Assembly: GCF_010500995.1 (NCBI RefSeq) | Contig: NZ_QVMK01000003.1 | Span: 1-64,000, forward strand | Reading direction: 5' to 3' | DNA from: Bacteroides sp. 224 | GTDB lineage: Bacteria; Bacteroidota; Bacteroidia; Bacteroidales; Bacteroidaceae | Length of the DNA stretch: 64,000 bases | Position numbers and translations under genes: made by a program | Notes under the pieces: model-generated | Seen by the model: the letters and a program-made list of their open reading frames with translations, nothing else | Databases searched by the model: none | What the model was told of the DNA's origin: nothing | In this document: positions 9,105 through 18,143 of the stretch, piece by piece | Layout: the number at the start of each line of letters is the position of its first letter | Numbering within the stretch: position 1 is the first letter of the stretch

Positions 9105-9797
9105 ATGAAAAAGATGATTTTAGCAACTAAATTAGCTGTTGTATGTATGCTAAGTTGCTGTAATTTAGTCGTGAACGCACAATGTAGCGTAGAATCTGCT
9201 ATTGATTCATTAAGAGAGGGAAACAAACGTTTTTGTGAAAACCGCATGGTTCATCAGCATCAGGATTTAACAAGAATCAAAGAGCTTACGGAAGGACAAC
9301 ATCCTTTCGCAGTGGTTATCAGTTGCTCGGATTCGCGCGTGACTCCGGAAATTGTTTTTGATCAAGGGTTAGGCGATCTTTTCTCCATTCGTACAGCTGG
9401 TAATGTTATGGCCGATTTCGAAGAAGGAAGCGTTGAGTATGCAGTAGATCACCTGAATACCAAGTTAGTAGTGGTCTTGGGACACACTTGCTGTGGAGCC
9501 GTGAAGGCTTTTCTCGACACAAAAGAAAATAACGAAGGGCATGAACATCATCATGGAGATTTGGGTCACATTCAATCCATCATCGATAAATTTGATAGTG
9601 AAGAGGAAGAACAAGAATGCCTTAAGAAAAAGGAGGACCTTTACAATCAAGCGATCCTTGCCAATGTAAAGAATGGGGTACGCCAGTTACGCGAAAGCGA
9701 CCCTATCCTGGCCAAGATGCAAAAAGAACATAAGATTGAGATCGTAGGAGCCATTTATCATATAGAAAATGGAGTAGTAGAATTTCTTAATCTCTAA
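9105..9797 (+). CDS. Beta-class carbonic anhydrase, exported
   Basis: 230 residues. It interconverts CO2 and bicarbonate. Zinc ligands and the dyad are present: Cys74-x-Asp76-x-Arg78 in SCSDSRV, and His127/Cys130 in GHTCCGA. An N-terminal hydrophobic segment ending VVNAQ looks like a cleaved signal peptide, so the enzyme is probably periplasmic, unlike many cytoplasmic beta enzymes. A His/Glu-rich insertion (NNEGHEHHHGDLGH) lies at ~142-155. It is monocistronic between a terminator and a long inverted repeat. Confidence 0.92.
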   Translation: MKKMILATKLAVVCMLSCCNLVVNAQCSVESAIDSLREGNKRFCENRMVHQHQDLTRIKELTEGQHPFAVVISCSDSRVTPEIVFDQGLGDLFSIRTAGNVMADFEEGSVEYAVDHLNTKLVVVLGHTCCGAVKAFLDTKENNEGHEHHHGDLGHIQSIIDKFDSEEEEQECLKKKEDLYNQAILANVKNGVRQLRESDPILAKMQKEHKIEIVGAIYHIENGVVEFLNL

Positions 9798-9811
9798 CAG
9801 CTTCTAAAAAC

Positions 9812-9907
9812 ATAACCACAGGTAGGTCTTTCTTCTTACAGATTTATTAAATGAGAGTGAGTTCAATGTCTCTAATTTGTATGCAATTTAGATCAACCTG
9901 TGGTTAT
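9812..9907. repeat. Perfect 12-bp inverted repeat, 72-bp spacer
   Basis: ataaccacaggt at 9812-9823 is exactly complementary to acctgtggttat at 9896-9907. It lies in the convergent gap between the carbonic anhydrase and the 190-residue outer-membrane protein. It could close a long stem-loop at the mRNA ends or mark a protein-binding pair; no T run follows. Confidence 0.55.
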
Positions 9908-9952
9908 ATCGTTTTCAAATATTTGTTAGTATTTACCTAAGAGGTAGGCGTA

Positions 9953-10525
9953 TTAGAATTCAAAACTACAAAATAAAGCAGGGGTATAGTTAGTCTTGCT
10001 TTTCTTAATATCTCTTTTACTATATACAGCTTTATCTACCCATTTTTTCAGAGCATTACTATAAACCCGCTCAGTACCGCTCTTATATGTTTCTTTCGTA
10101 GTTGTACTGGTAGTACTTATATTAACACAAATACCTACTCCAAACTTTTTACCAATACGTACACCTAATCCTGCACCATACATCATATCACCAGATTTTA
10201 TAGAGAAAGAATGAGAATAACCAGCTCGTGCATCTATAAAAGGACGTATTGTCGTATTTAATGGAACTGTATAACGGACTTTTCCGTATCCTCCTGCACT
10301 AAAATTTTCCCCCTCACCAAAAGAGGCACTGACCATAGGACCAACCCCAAAATACAAATCAGGGATAATTTTATATCCGAAATCATATCCAATAGTTGTA
10401 GTAACTATGTCATCTTTATAACCAATAAGAAGGTCACTTGAGGTTGAGAATCCTGTGCTTTTTTGAGCAAGACTAATTGATGTACTTAACACACATGCTA
10501 AAAGAAATAATGTTAGTTTTTTCAT
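9953..10525 (-). CDS. Outer-membrane beta-barrel protein
   Basis: 190 residues with a signal peptide cleaved near SISLAQ (~residue 20). The remainder consists of short amphipathic strands with Gly/aromatic turns (LYFGVGPMVSASF, FIDARAGYSHSFSI, GAGLGVRIGKKFGVGICV) and ends in Phe (CSFEF), the typical C-terminal signature of outer-membrane barrels. Size fits an eight-stranded barrel. Function unknown. It lies downstream of the MORN-repeat gene on the same strand. Confidence 0.6.
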   Translation of the reverse strand: MKKLTLFLLACVLSTSISLAQKSTGFSTSSDLLIGYKDDIVTTTIGYDFGYKIIPDLYFGVGPMVSASFGEGENFSAGGYGKVRYTVPLNTTIRPFIDARAGYSHSFSIKSGDMMYGAGLGVRIGKKFGVGICVNISTTSTTTKETYKSGTERVYSNALKKWVDKAVYSKRDIKKSKTNYTPALFCSFEF

Positions 10526-10560
10526 GTTTTTTCTTTATTAATTATTACTATAGTGATTTA

Positions 10561-11685
10561 TTATGGTTTCCATGTCTCCCATTCAGATTGTACACAAGTT
10601 CCACCATGACTTATGATAGTTTCTCGAACTTTTTTCATTCGAGTTTGTGTGTCTATTCGTAGGGAATTGTTGTAGGTTTCCGGATAAGTTTTCATTTTTA
10701 TCAGTAGGGTTTCACCATCGCTATATACTTTTTTTTGAATTTGATAATTGTCACGCATCCATTTTGCATTTCTATCTAAATCAGTTTTTTTTGCATCTTT
10801 GCTACTTTCTGAATAAGAATTCTGGATAGTTGAAGATGAAGTTATGCCACTATTGTTATTCATAGATGAAAGTAAACTACCTCCTTGCGGTGTTGAACGG
10901 GTATTACCAGCTATACTCACTGCTGTACTGGCTGCATCTACAAAACATCCCATTGCCTCCATAAGAGAACTTCTGGTAGCCTGCTTTCTTGCTGCATCAA
11001 TATTTCTATAATTAGCAGAAGAACTCACTACATCATAGTTATTTTCAACAAAGTTGAGTGTTTCCCATTCTCCATTATAAAAAAGGTATAAACCAATACC
11101 CTTTTTAAAACCATTTTTGAAGCTACTTAACCACAAATCTCCATTTTTGAAAAGCAAAATACCATAACCATTTGCGTTTCCATCTTTTGTTTCTCCTAAA
11201 AAAACATCACCATTAGCGAGCTCTAATAAAGAAAAACTTTTAGAATGATCTGCATTAACCAACGGATACACATCTATAGGCTTGTCTTCTTCAAATTGCC
11301 CTTGATATATCAAATTACCATTTGCCGTGTAGCAAGAACCAAAACCTGTTTTTTGTCCATTGCGCAAGTTGCCAATATAGACTGTCGAGTTATTGCAGTT
11401 TTTTATAAATTCATTTTCTGGGGCAATAAACATTCCATACCCTGCTATCTCTCCTCTGTAAAAATCGCCAACAAAGATATACCCATCCTTCATGGCTAAA
11501 AGTCCCATACCATTTCGTTTACCTTTCAGTATCTGTCCTTTGAAACTTTCCTTTTTATTTTTCTCATTGGTTACTTCAAGGACTTTAGAGAACGCTTTGT
11601 TTACTCCTGTTTGGGCTACAGAGATAGAAACAAAAGAAAAAACCAAAAAGATTGTAAATGCTACTTTTCTCATAAAATAGTTCAT
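10561..11685 (-). CDS. Secreted MORN-repeat protein
   Basis: 374 residues (a second possible start, Met5, gives a tidier signal peptide ending SISVAQ). Residues ~40-220 contain several MORN-type repeats (FKGQILKGKRNGMGLLAMKD, FVGDFYRGEIAGYGMF, FLGETKDGNANGYGILLF). MORN repeats form beta-sheet strips that often bind lipids or act as spacers. Residues ~230-300 are Ser/Asn-rich and low complexity. The C-terminal part has no recognised domain. It is preceded within 12 bp by another secreted protein, so the two are probably co-transcribed. Confidence 0.7.
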   Translation of the reverse strand: MNYFMRKVAFTIFLVFSFVSISVAQTGVNKAFSKVLEVTNEKNKKESFKGQILKGKRNGMGLLAMKDGYIFVGDFYRGEIAGYGMFIAPENEFIKNCNNSTVYIGNLRNGQKTGFGSCYTANGNLIYQGQFEEDKPIDVYPLVNADHSKSFSLLELANGDVFLGETKDGNANGYGILLFKNGDLWLSSFKNGFKKGIGLYLFYNGEWETLNFVENNYDVVSSSANYRNIDAARKQATRSSLMEAMGCFVDAASTAVSIAGNTRSTPQGGSLLSSMNNNSGITSSSTIQNSYSESSKDAKKTDLDRNAKWMRDNYQIQKKVYSDGETLLIKMKTYPETYNNSLRIDTQTRMKKVRETIISHGGTCVQSEWETWKP

Positions 11686-11696
11686 TATTTCAAATT

Positions 11697-12185
11697 CTAT
11701 TCTTCAATATATTCAGGAAGAGAAATACATTTTTTATTTTTCAATAATTTATCAGCTTCCTTGAAGGTTATTTCTTTAAATTGCACATCATTCAATCCTT
11801 TAGGAGCTATCCTTAGATAATGTACGGATCCTTCTGCTAAGTTTAATTGAATTTCTCCTGCCCTATTAGTGATTTTCCCTGATGTTATATCAGTAAATTG
11901 TATATCAACAGAAAATAGAGCTTTCCCTTCTTCTTTAAAAACACATTTTTTCTTGCATGCTTTATAAAGGTAAAAAGGGGATATCATTGGTCCTGTAGGT
12001 GAAATTTTTTTCTGTACAGGACCTCTAAGGTCAAATATATCTTTTCCATTCAACTTTATAGTGCATGTTGAATTCGCTAACTTTCCCGTAAAAAAATACA
12101 CTGTACTTTGTCCATAAGCAGTAGAGGCAAAGTTTAGTCCTAATAATACAACTAATGTGACTATACAAAATCGTTTAAAAAGCAT
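11697..12185 (-). CDS. Secreted protein of unknown function
   Basis: The ATG at 12185 gives MLFKRFCIVTLVVLLGLNF and a signal peptide ending TAYGQ; an upstream TTG at 12215 would add ten residues and is less likely. The mature part of ~140 residues (TVYFFTGKLANSTCTIKLNG, then GEIQLNLAEGSVHYLRI) looks like a small beta-sandwich similar to DUF2846-type lipid-anchored proteins, though I cannot confirm a family. The first gene of the leftward set with the MORN-repeat protein. Confidence 0.6.
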   Translation of the reverse strand: MLFKRFCIVTLVVLLGLNFASTAYGQSTVYFFTGKLANSTCTIKLNGKDIFDLRGPVQKKISPTGPMISPFYLYKACKKKCVFKEEGKALFSVDIQFTDITSGKITNRAGEIQLNLAEGSVHYLRIAPKGLNDVQFKEITFKEADKLLKNKKCISLPEYIEE

Positions 12186-12536
12186 TTTGTTATCCCTAAT
12201 ACGTGTCGGGCGCAACTGTTAATTTACATATTACAATTAGATATAGAGTATATAACTTATAGAGAAACAATTATCTAAGTAAACATTTGCAATTAGTTTA
12301 AAGAGACGTTTTATAACATCTGTTTACTGCAAATATACGAAAATGTTAAACCTTGTTTAAATCCCTTCCGAAACAGAAAAGAACAATCGCCCTATTTCTC
12401 TGATTAAGTGTTCGAAAACTCTGAATAAAGTGAAAAAATAACGTGTTTTCTGTTGAGTAATCATAGTGAATATGGCTTCCCAATTCTCTTGCTTAATAGT
12501 ATATAGTGTTAAGTATAATATACCCTATAAAGACAA

Positions 12537-12624
12537 AATGCTACCGGCAATCATTCCAAATGCAACCGCCTTCGAGGTAAAATGCTACTGGCAATTCACC
12601 CAAATGCTACTGGCAAATAAAACA
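12537..12624. repeat. Four-unit 22-bp tandem array (array A)
   Basis: The word AATGC recurs at 12537, 12559, 12581 and 12603, exactly 22 bp apart. Units begin aatgctaccggcaa, aatgcaaccgcc, aatgctactggcaa and aatgctactggcaa, while the second half of each unit is unrelated. It lies in a 668-bp gap without a plausible gene between the secreted 163-residue protein and the LytTR regulator; 12186-12536 shows nothing else I can name. The core CCGGTAG, read on the minus strand, also occurs in the 22-bp array at 40877. Confidence 0.75.
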
Positions 12625-12705
12625 TAAAGACTTCGCGTTATTTCGCATGAATTTGCGATCAAGAAAAGCGGACAACCGCGTTACAAGCTCCAGAACGAGG
12701 CTTGC

Positions 12706-12810
12706 GCGTTAGGTGCGTGATTGGCGCGTTAGGTAATTTCGTTAACCTAACGCACCTTAAGCTATTGATATATAGATCGATAGACCCCAAGTGCGTTAGG
12801 TGCGTTAGGT
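12706..12810. repeat. GCGTTAGGT arms: direct, inverted and tandem doublet
   Basis: GCGTTAGGT occurs at 12706-12714 and 12726-12734, its complement ACCTAACGC at 12745-12753, and a tandem doublet of GTGCGTTAG at 12791-12808 followed by GT. The copy at 12726 and the inverted copy can form a hairpin. Same plan as the repeat block at 41078-41180. Confidence 0.75.
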
Positions 12811-12853
12811 TTCGACATAAAATTCTCTGTGCAAAATGGAATTTTGTGCCAAT

Positions 12854-13606
12854 CTATATAATATCCAAACTTTCTTTGATTTTTTTATAATACCTTGTAC
12901 TTGCTATCTCACTAAGATCCGAGAAAGGAGGACATAGAATACATTTAAGCGTTTTATTTTCTATAGAAATAAGATAATCCAGATTGACAATGCATTGTTG
13001 GTTTATTTGCATAAAAGAAGAGGAAAGGGCGAGTAACTCTTTTGCTCCTACATTAGTGCGAAGCTTATATTGCTTTTCATTGGCGAGCTTCATAACCCAA
13101 TGGCGATCCATGTATTGGAAAACTCCAACCTCCCGACACTTCACCAACATAAGCCCCATAACGGTTTGAATGGCAAATCTGTCTTCCTGATGAATTAACC
13201 GTCGGAAAGAATCTCTAAAATCGACCATTTGCTCGGGCGAGATAGTAAGTAAACGGTTAATTATAAAAGAGAGTTCGGTAGTTAAATAGGGCTTTTGTAA
13301 ATAATCAAAGGCAGAGGTGCGCACTGCATCAATAAGGTATTGATTATAGGCTGTGTAAAAAACCACACGCATACTATGCACTTTATCTTGTATTAAACTT
13401 AATAATTCCAAGCCCGACATTTCCGGCATCTCAATATCAAGAAATAATAAATCCGGTTGGTGCTTGATGATAGATACAATGGCTTCTTTGGCAGAAGACA
13501 CACATTCTATCACTTCAATCTCCGGATGGAGTTGTAAATCTTCCCGAAGCTTAGTGGCTGCCGCCGGAAGATCATCTACAATAATGGTTCGTATCTTTTT
13601 AATCAT
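12854..13606 (-). CDS. LytTR-family response regulator
   Basis: 250 residues. Residues 1-120 are a receiver domain with the phosphoacceptor Asp57 in LLFLDIEMPEMSG, acidic pair at VDDLPA and a Lys in LQKPYL. Residues ~140-245 are a LytTR DNA-binding domain (ALSSSFMQINQQCIVNLDYL). It would bind DNA when phosphorylated by the upstream kinase, whose stop overlaps this start by 4 bp (ATGA). The target is not evident; no repeat of LytTR type is seen nearby. Confidence 0.93.
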   Translation of the reverse strand: MIKKIRTIIVDDLPAAATKLREDLQLHPEIEVIECVSSAKEAIVSIIKHQPDLLFLDIEMPEMSGLELLSLIQDKVHSMRVVFYTAYNQYLIDAVRTSAFDYLQKPYLTTELSFIINRLLTISPEQMVDFRDSFRRLIHQEDRFAIQTVMGLMLVKCREVGVFQYMDRHWVMKLANEKQYKLRTNVGAKELLALSSSFMQINQQCIVNLDYLISIENKTLKCILCPPFSDLSEIASTRYYKKIKESLDII

Positions 13607-15645
13607 AATTCAAAAGTGTAATGAAGAGGAATGATGAGCGTAACACGCGTACCTTCTTCTTTAGGATTGAGAGAAGAACGGTTCTCTATATTAAACATTA
13701 TCTTTTCTTCATTCTTTGCATTCAGTATTTCTATGGTGCGATAAAGCATTTTAAGACCGCTTCCTGTTCCGCGTACATCATTCTTGTACTTGTGTGGCTG
13801 ATATCCCTGTCCGTTATCTTCAATGATAATGTGAAGCATTCGCTGTTCTTGCAAGCATATACCTACTCGGATGGAAGGACTTAGACTGCTACCGGAGAAT
13901 GCATACTTCACAGCATTCTCAATAGGTATCTGGATGGCCATAGATGGGATAAGAGCCTGAAGAGGTGTGTTTTCATCAATCTGCCAATCAACAACAATTT
14001 TAGAATCGTTTCTCATTGTATGTAAATGCAGATAGTCTTTAACTAACGATATTTCTTCTTCCAGTGGAACGGCTGTTTGCTCGGATGCCCGTAGGTTATT
14101 TCGGAGTAATCTGATTAGTAATTGAAAAGGTTCTTTCAGCTCTTTATAATGTTCTAAAGAGGGCATAACTGTGTTTAGTGCATTAAACACAAAATGGGGC
14201 GACAACCTGTTCCGGATAATCTCCATGCGAAGTCCCGTAATAATGCCTACTTGTTTTTGATGTTTTAATTCGCGCAATTTGCGCCGATAATGAATAACTC
14301 CGATAATCAGTATCAGAAGTAAGATGAAGGATATGATACTTGAAAGGGCAATCTTCTGCCACTGAGAAGCCTGTTGCTCTGTTAATGCAATTTTCATATC
14401 CTTTCGAATCAGGATTGTATCCTGCCGGTAGCGGGAGTCTATTTCGGCAATATTGCCTTGTATTTTCAGGTTGCGAAGAGAATCATCATAAGCTATCGCT
14501 TTCATATAATATTGATATGCTTTTCTGAAATCTTGTTTCTTTCGGTAAAGCTCCTGCAAACGCTGATAATGGTGATATTGGTATTGAGGATTGATTTGTG
14601 CAGCATCATAAGGCTGTGTCAATAGCTTTTCGGCTTCGGGCAATTGGTTCTTGAGCAAAGCAAGAGAAGCATATAAACCATCCATATAAAATTTCAGCGA
14701 AGGTTGATAGTAGAATTCTCCTAACAAATCTTTTGCATGATCTAAATAATATTGCGCAGAGTCCGGTTCTTCTTTCAGAATGAAAATCTCTCCCATATTA
14801 CCCTGAGAGATTCCCTGATAGTAAGTTTGAGGAAAGTTGCCGGCAATCCGGCTGGCTTCGCGAAAGCACTCTAACGATCGGTCATAATCTTTAGTAATGT
14901 AAAAGTAGCTACCGTAGGCATTCTGAAAGAAATATCTGTCATAGAGCGAAGAATGATCTAACCACTGTTGTGCCTTTTGGTAATATTCTTCGGCCAAATC
15001 ATAATTCCCCAACTCCTGGTATAGTTTAGCCATACCGGAGAATATGGAATAGTTGTTCTCGGCACCTATATGTAATGAGTCGGAAATAGCTAACCCTCTT
15101 CTATAGTAAAAGCTACATAAGGTATGGTTACCTTCGTGCAGATAGCAATCGGCAAGGTTAATGCAAATACTGGGAAGTTCTTCCTTGTAATAAGGGGCAT
15201 TATTTAAGAGGCTGTATGCCATACTGAAACTGCTAATTGCCGTATCTCGCTTATCCATTGCATTGAGAAAGATGCCTCTGCTGTTGTAAGCATCAGCGGC
15301 CAGCTTAATTGCTTCGCAAGAAGGGGAAGGAAGACTCTGGAAGTAGTGAATCACTTGTTGGTTAATCTTCAAGGCGCTGTCGGGCTGTCCGTTGAAGTAG
15401 TATCCTTTTACCAGCAGGCTTGCTAATTGGTAAAACCTAAGAGAGTCTGTAACTGTTTGCTGTAATTTAAGGCATGTGTCTATTACAACGTCTGGTTTAT
15501 CGAAAAGAGAATCCTTATAAGTGTTTAAAACTATTTCTATATTATCAGAATGGTGCTTGATTGTTTTTCGGTGAGGGTTCTCGCAACAAATAATGCAGAT
15601 GGAGCATATAATGAGAATAATTGGAATGTGCTTTTCTTTTTGCAT
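13603..15645 (-). CDS. TPR-containing LytS/YehU-type sensor histidine kinase
   Basis: The start is set at ATG 15645; the longer frame begins with TTG. The protein has 680 residues: an N-terminal hydrophobic segment with Cys residues (IICSICIICC, a possible lipoprotein or membrane anchor), tetratricopeptide-like helical repeats at ~40-400, a transmembrane helix near 430 (SIISFILLLILIIGVI), then a His_kinase domain with SPHFVFNALN (His484) and a HATPase_c domain with NAVKYAFSG and GTGSGLKML. It would sense an envelope signal through the TPR part and phosphorylate the LytTR regulator. The two overlap by 4 bp. Confidence 0.92.
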   Translation of the reverse strand: MQKEKHIPIILIICSICIICCENPHRKTIKHHSDNIEIVLNTYKDSLFDKPDVVIDTCLKLQQTVTDSLRFYQLASLLVKGYYFNGQPDSALKINQQVIHYFQSLPSPSCEAIKLAADAYNSRGIFLNAMDKRDTAISSFSMAYSLLNNAPYYKEELPSICINLADCYLHEGNHTLCSFYYRRGLAISDSLHIGAENNYSIFSGMAKLYQELGNYDLAEEYYQKAQQWLDHSSLYDRYFFQNAYGSYFYITKDYDRSLECFREASRIAGNFPQTYYQGISQGNMGEIFILKEEPDSAQYYLDHAKDLLGEFYYQPSLKFYMDGLYASLALLKNQLPEAEKLLTQPYDAAQINPQYQYHHYQRLQELYRKKQDFRKAYQYYMKAIAYDDSLRNLKIQGNIAEIDSRYRQDTILIRKDMKIALTEQQASQWQKIALSSIISFILLLILIIGVIHYRRKLRELKHQKQVGIITGLRMEIIRNRLSPHFVFNALNTVMPSLEHYKELKEPFQLLIRLLRNNLRASEQTAVPLEEEISLVKDYLHLHTMRNDSKIVVDWQIDENTPLQALIPSMAIQIPIENAVKYAFSGSSLSPSIRVGICLQEQRMLHIIIEDNGQGYQPHKYKNDVRGTGSGLKMLYRTIEILNAKNEEKIMFNIENRSSLNPKEEGTRVTLIIPLHYTFEL

Positions 15646-15678
15646 TGTGAATAATTGGTTATTACTTGTCTGATTATG

Positions 15679-15686
15679 CAAATATA
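15679..15686 (-). promoter_or_regulatory. Bacteroides -7 box for the sensor kinase operon
   Basis: The minus strand reads TATATTTG, a TAnnTTTG match 34 bp before the ATG at 15645. No convincing -33 box. Confidence 0.35.
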
Positions 15687-16008
15687 ATATTTTTGTTGTT
15701 TAAATATTACGTTTATGCTAAAACAGTTTCTGTAATCTTTTGCAAATGTATAATTATTCTGATTGATAAATAATCCGTATTATTGGGTTTTGGGGTTAAG
15801 TGCCGTTTTAGGTGTTTATGCGTTTGGAAGTAATGGTTATATGGGTTATTTTTATGAAAGCTGTAACGGCTTGTAACACCTCCGCCGCAAAACTGTAACA
15901 TCAACTGTAACAGCTTTCTCTTGGTTAAAGAGCAAATATCCTTCATCTTTGTTTCAGTACTATAAGTTATTAAAGTAGATGTTCATAATTAGTTTATACC
16001 TTAGCAAT

Positions 16009-16200
16009 CACCCCGAGAGGGGTGAGATGTGCATAACCCCGTGCAAGCGTAGCGCAGCTCGGGGATGGTCAGTCACCACGCGCAGACTCAACCCTGAAGG
16101 GGTTGAACCCACTTCGGGGTTCAGAGGAAAAGAGAGACTATCTACCCTGGGTTACGCTTCGCTCACCCAGGGTTATGCACATATTACCCCTATCGGGGTA
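16009..16200. repeat. Cluster of six hairpins in a long-range stem (REP-like)
   Basis: CACCCC-GAGA-GGGGTG (16009-16024), CCCCG...CGGGG (16037-16064), CAACCC...GGGTTG (16089-16105), GAACCC...GGGTTC (16105-16122), ACCCTGGGT...ACCCAGGGT (16144-16173) and TACCCC-TATC-GGGGTA (16185-16200). In addition GTGCATAACCC (16029-16039) pairs with GGGTTATGCAC (16171-16181). The GC content is well above its surroundings. An 87-codon open frame runs through it but is full of palindromes and looks spurious. Likely an extragenic repeat; a structured RNA is possible. The rest of the gap (15687-16008, 16201-16254) shows nothing clear. Confidence 0.65.
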
Positions 16201-16254
16201 AATGCTTGCTGTTTAATTAATAAATTCATTTTGAACACTTAAATAGAAATAGTT

Positions 16255-17082
16255 ATGAAGATCATATTATTTTTGTTTGCTATAATCATGGCAGAAACAC
16301 TGTTTGCTACACCTCAATATGGTGATAAACTTATTATTGGAAAAGACACAGTATGGATTTACTCGTATCCATTAGAGAAGTACTTCAAAGAAAAAGGAAG
16401 TAGAACTATTGGTAAAATAGAAATGAAGGTGTTTTGTACGGCATTATGGAGAGGGTATGTAGCTACATGGAAGTTAGAGAACAATCGCTTATTTTTAGTA
16501 AAGGTTGAAACAGGCTATTGCAATAAGCCTCCTACTGCTATTAGTATCATAGAAGAATTTGGCTCTAATAAAGTATTGGCTCATTGGGTAAATGAAACAA
16601 TTGTATGTCCTCAGGGAAGGTTAATACAGAGCGCTGCCAGTGCTTCTCTTTCTATACACGAAAGAGAAATACATTATACCTTAAAAGCTGGCAAGTTGGT
16701 AGAGAAAAAGGAATTTGATTTTCTGGAAAAGGACAAATATTTATTATTTCCTGAGGAAAAGTTCTTGAAAGACACCATTAAATCCCTCATACTGAAATCT
16801 ATAGATAAAGTAGAAAGAGATAGTATTAATATAGAGGAAACTTGTTTTGTAATTGTAGAGTTTAATGAATATGGAGAATTGTCTTGTATAAAATTAAGTA
16901 AAAAGCCTAATAATGTAACGGAAAGGATAGTTCTTAGGAATTCAAAAAAAGCTTTGCAAGGTGTTCGCGGATTAATGAAAGTTTATCATAAACGATATTG
17001 TCCAATTGAAAAAGTGGAAGTGTTTTTCAGTGGCTATAATATAAAATATCCTCATGGCAGGAAGAAAAGAGACAAGGATTAG
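16255..17082 (+). CDS. Secreted protein of unknown function
   Basis: 275 residues with a signal peptide (IILFLFAIIMAETLFA). No domain recognised. The first half has beta-strand character with Trp/Tyr (DTVWIYSYPLEKYF, LWRGYVATWKLE); the C-terminal part (~180-260: ETCFVIVEFNEYGELSCIKL, then RYCPIEKVEVFFSG) resembles a TonB-C-like or carboxyl-terminal beta/alpha fold, without a TonB motif I can defend. Its stop overlaps the convergent radical SAM gene by 4 bp. It follows the hairpin cluster. Confidence 0.6.
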   Translation: MKIILFLFAIIMAETLFATPQYGDKLIIGKDTVWIYSYPLEKYFKEKGSRTIGKIEMKVFCTALWRGYVATWKLENNRLFLVKVETGYCNKPPTAISIIEEFGSNKVLAHWVNETIVCPQGRLIQSAASASLSIHEREIHYTLKAGKLVEKKEFDFLEKDKYLLFPEEKFLKDTIKSLILKSIDKVERDSINIEETCFVIVEFNEYGELSCIKLSKKPNNVTERIVLRNSKKALQGVRGLMKVYHKRYCPIEKVEVFFSGYNIKYPHGRKKRDKD

Positions 17083-18143
17083 CGTATAAGTTCTCCTTGC
17101 TCTTTATGGCAAACCGCCACCTCCTCCATCCCCCCGTGCCAGTAATGCAACCCGTTCCCTTCGCAGTTTTTATATTCTTTGCAATCCTTGCATTTTCCCT
17201 TCTTTGTCCAGCTTCTGTTTCTAAATGCACCGAACTTAGTTTGCCAGATTTCGAAGAGGTTATCTTGATAGATGTTTCCTTGTGCGAAGCTCCTATCTAT
17301 GTTGGGGCAAGCAGAGATAGAGCCATCAATTAATACAGAACCGATATTGATTCCGGCACGGCAGAAAAAGCCACTGTCGCGTACTTCCCATTCATACTCT
17401 CCGACATAGCCTTCGCAACTGAAAGATACTTTTATTCGTTTTTCTCGCCTCGACTCGCGGATAAAGTCCATTAGTTCCCGAAACTGAGGCTTTGTTAGAA
17501 ATAATAGCGGATTTTCTTTGGCACGACCGATGGGAGCAATGGTGAATAACCGCCATGCTTTCACTCCCTTCCGTATCAGGTAATCTTTGATTTGATGGAG
17601 TTCGCCAATGTTACCTTGATGCACACAAGTAACCACATCAAAGTTCAATCGGGTAGAAGAAGCTGCAAGCTCAATGGCTTTGTCTACCCTTTCAAAACTG
17701 CGACTGTTATTCCTAAGGTAGTTGTGAGATTCTCCCAGTCCGTCTACGCTGATAGTCAGCGAGCCTAACCCTGCATTTAGTAAGGAAATGTGCTTCTCTT
17801 TGTTATATAGGAATCCATTGGTAACCATCCCCCAGCGCAGGCCTCGCTTGCGGAACTCTCTGCCACAGGCCTCAATATCTTTCCTTAACAGAGGCTCACC
17901 TCCTGTAACAACAATGATGAAATGCTCAGCCGGATTCTCAATAGTATCCACAGCTTTAAGGAAGTCTTCCAAAGGCATATCTTGGTGAAGAGAGTCTTTG
18001 GAACAATCACTTCCACAATGGAGGCAGCTTAAGTTGCATCGGGTGGTACATTCCCAAAACAGATAGTTGAGTTCGTGTATCTTGGTTTCGTTTTTCTTAA
18101 ACTGCCTGAAGAGAAATTGTTTAATCGGCTTGTTTATCTTCAT
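17079..18143 (-). CDS. Radical SAM/SPASM enzyme of the rSAM/lipoprotein system
   Basis: 354 residues. The [4Fe-4S] SAM cluster motif is CNLSCLHC (Cys36, Cys40, Cys43) with VVTGGEPLLRKD nearby. A C-terminal SPASM domain carries further Cys residues (GFFCRAGINIG, ISACPNIDR, KGKCKDCKEYKNCEGNG) for auxiliary clusters. This matches the family described as TIGR04133, always paired with a small lipoprotein (TIGR04134); the partner is directly upstream and overlaps by 23 bp. The reaction is unknown; modification of the lipoprotein is the obvious hypothesis. Confidence 0.85.
   Translation of the reverse strand: MKINKPIKQFLFRQFKKNETKIHELNYLFWECTTRCNLSCLHCGSDCSKDSLHQDMPLEDFLKAVDTIENPAEHFIIVVTGGEPLLRKDIEACGREFRKRGLRWGMVTNGFLYNKEKHISLLNAGLGSLTISVDGLGESHNYLRNNSRSFERVDKAIELAASSTRLNFDVVTCVHQGNIGELHQIKDYLIRKGVKAWRLFTIAPIGRAKENPLLFLTKPQFRELMDFIRESRREKRIKVSFSCEGYVGEYEWEVRDSGFFCRAGINIGSVLIDGSISACPNIDRSFAQGNIYQDNLFEIWQTKFGAFRNRSWTKKGKCKDCKEYKNCEGNGLHYWHGGMEEVAVCHKEQGELIR

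Noticed and set aside
12537..12624. Possible CRISPR array in the 22-bp units
   Set aside because: Units are only 22 bp with no unique 30-bp spacers, and no cas genes are in the window. The same applies to 40877-41030 and to the heptad array at 21428.
15979..16242. 87-codon open frame through the hairpin cluster
   Set aside because: It consists almost wholly of palindromes, has no domain, and its composition differs from real genes here; better read as a non-coding repeat.
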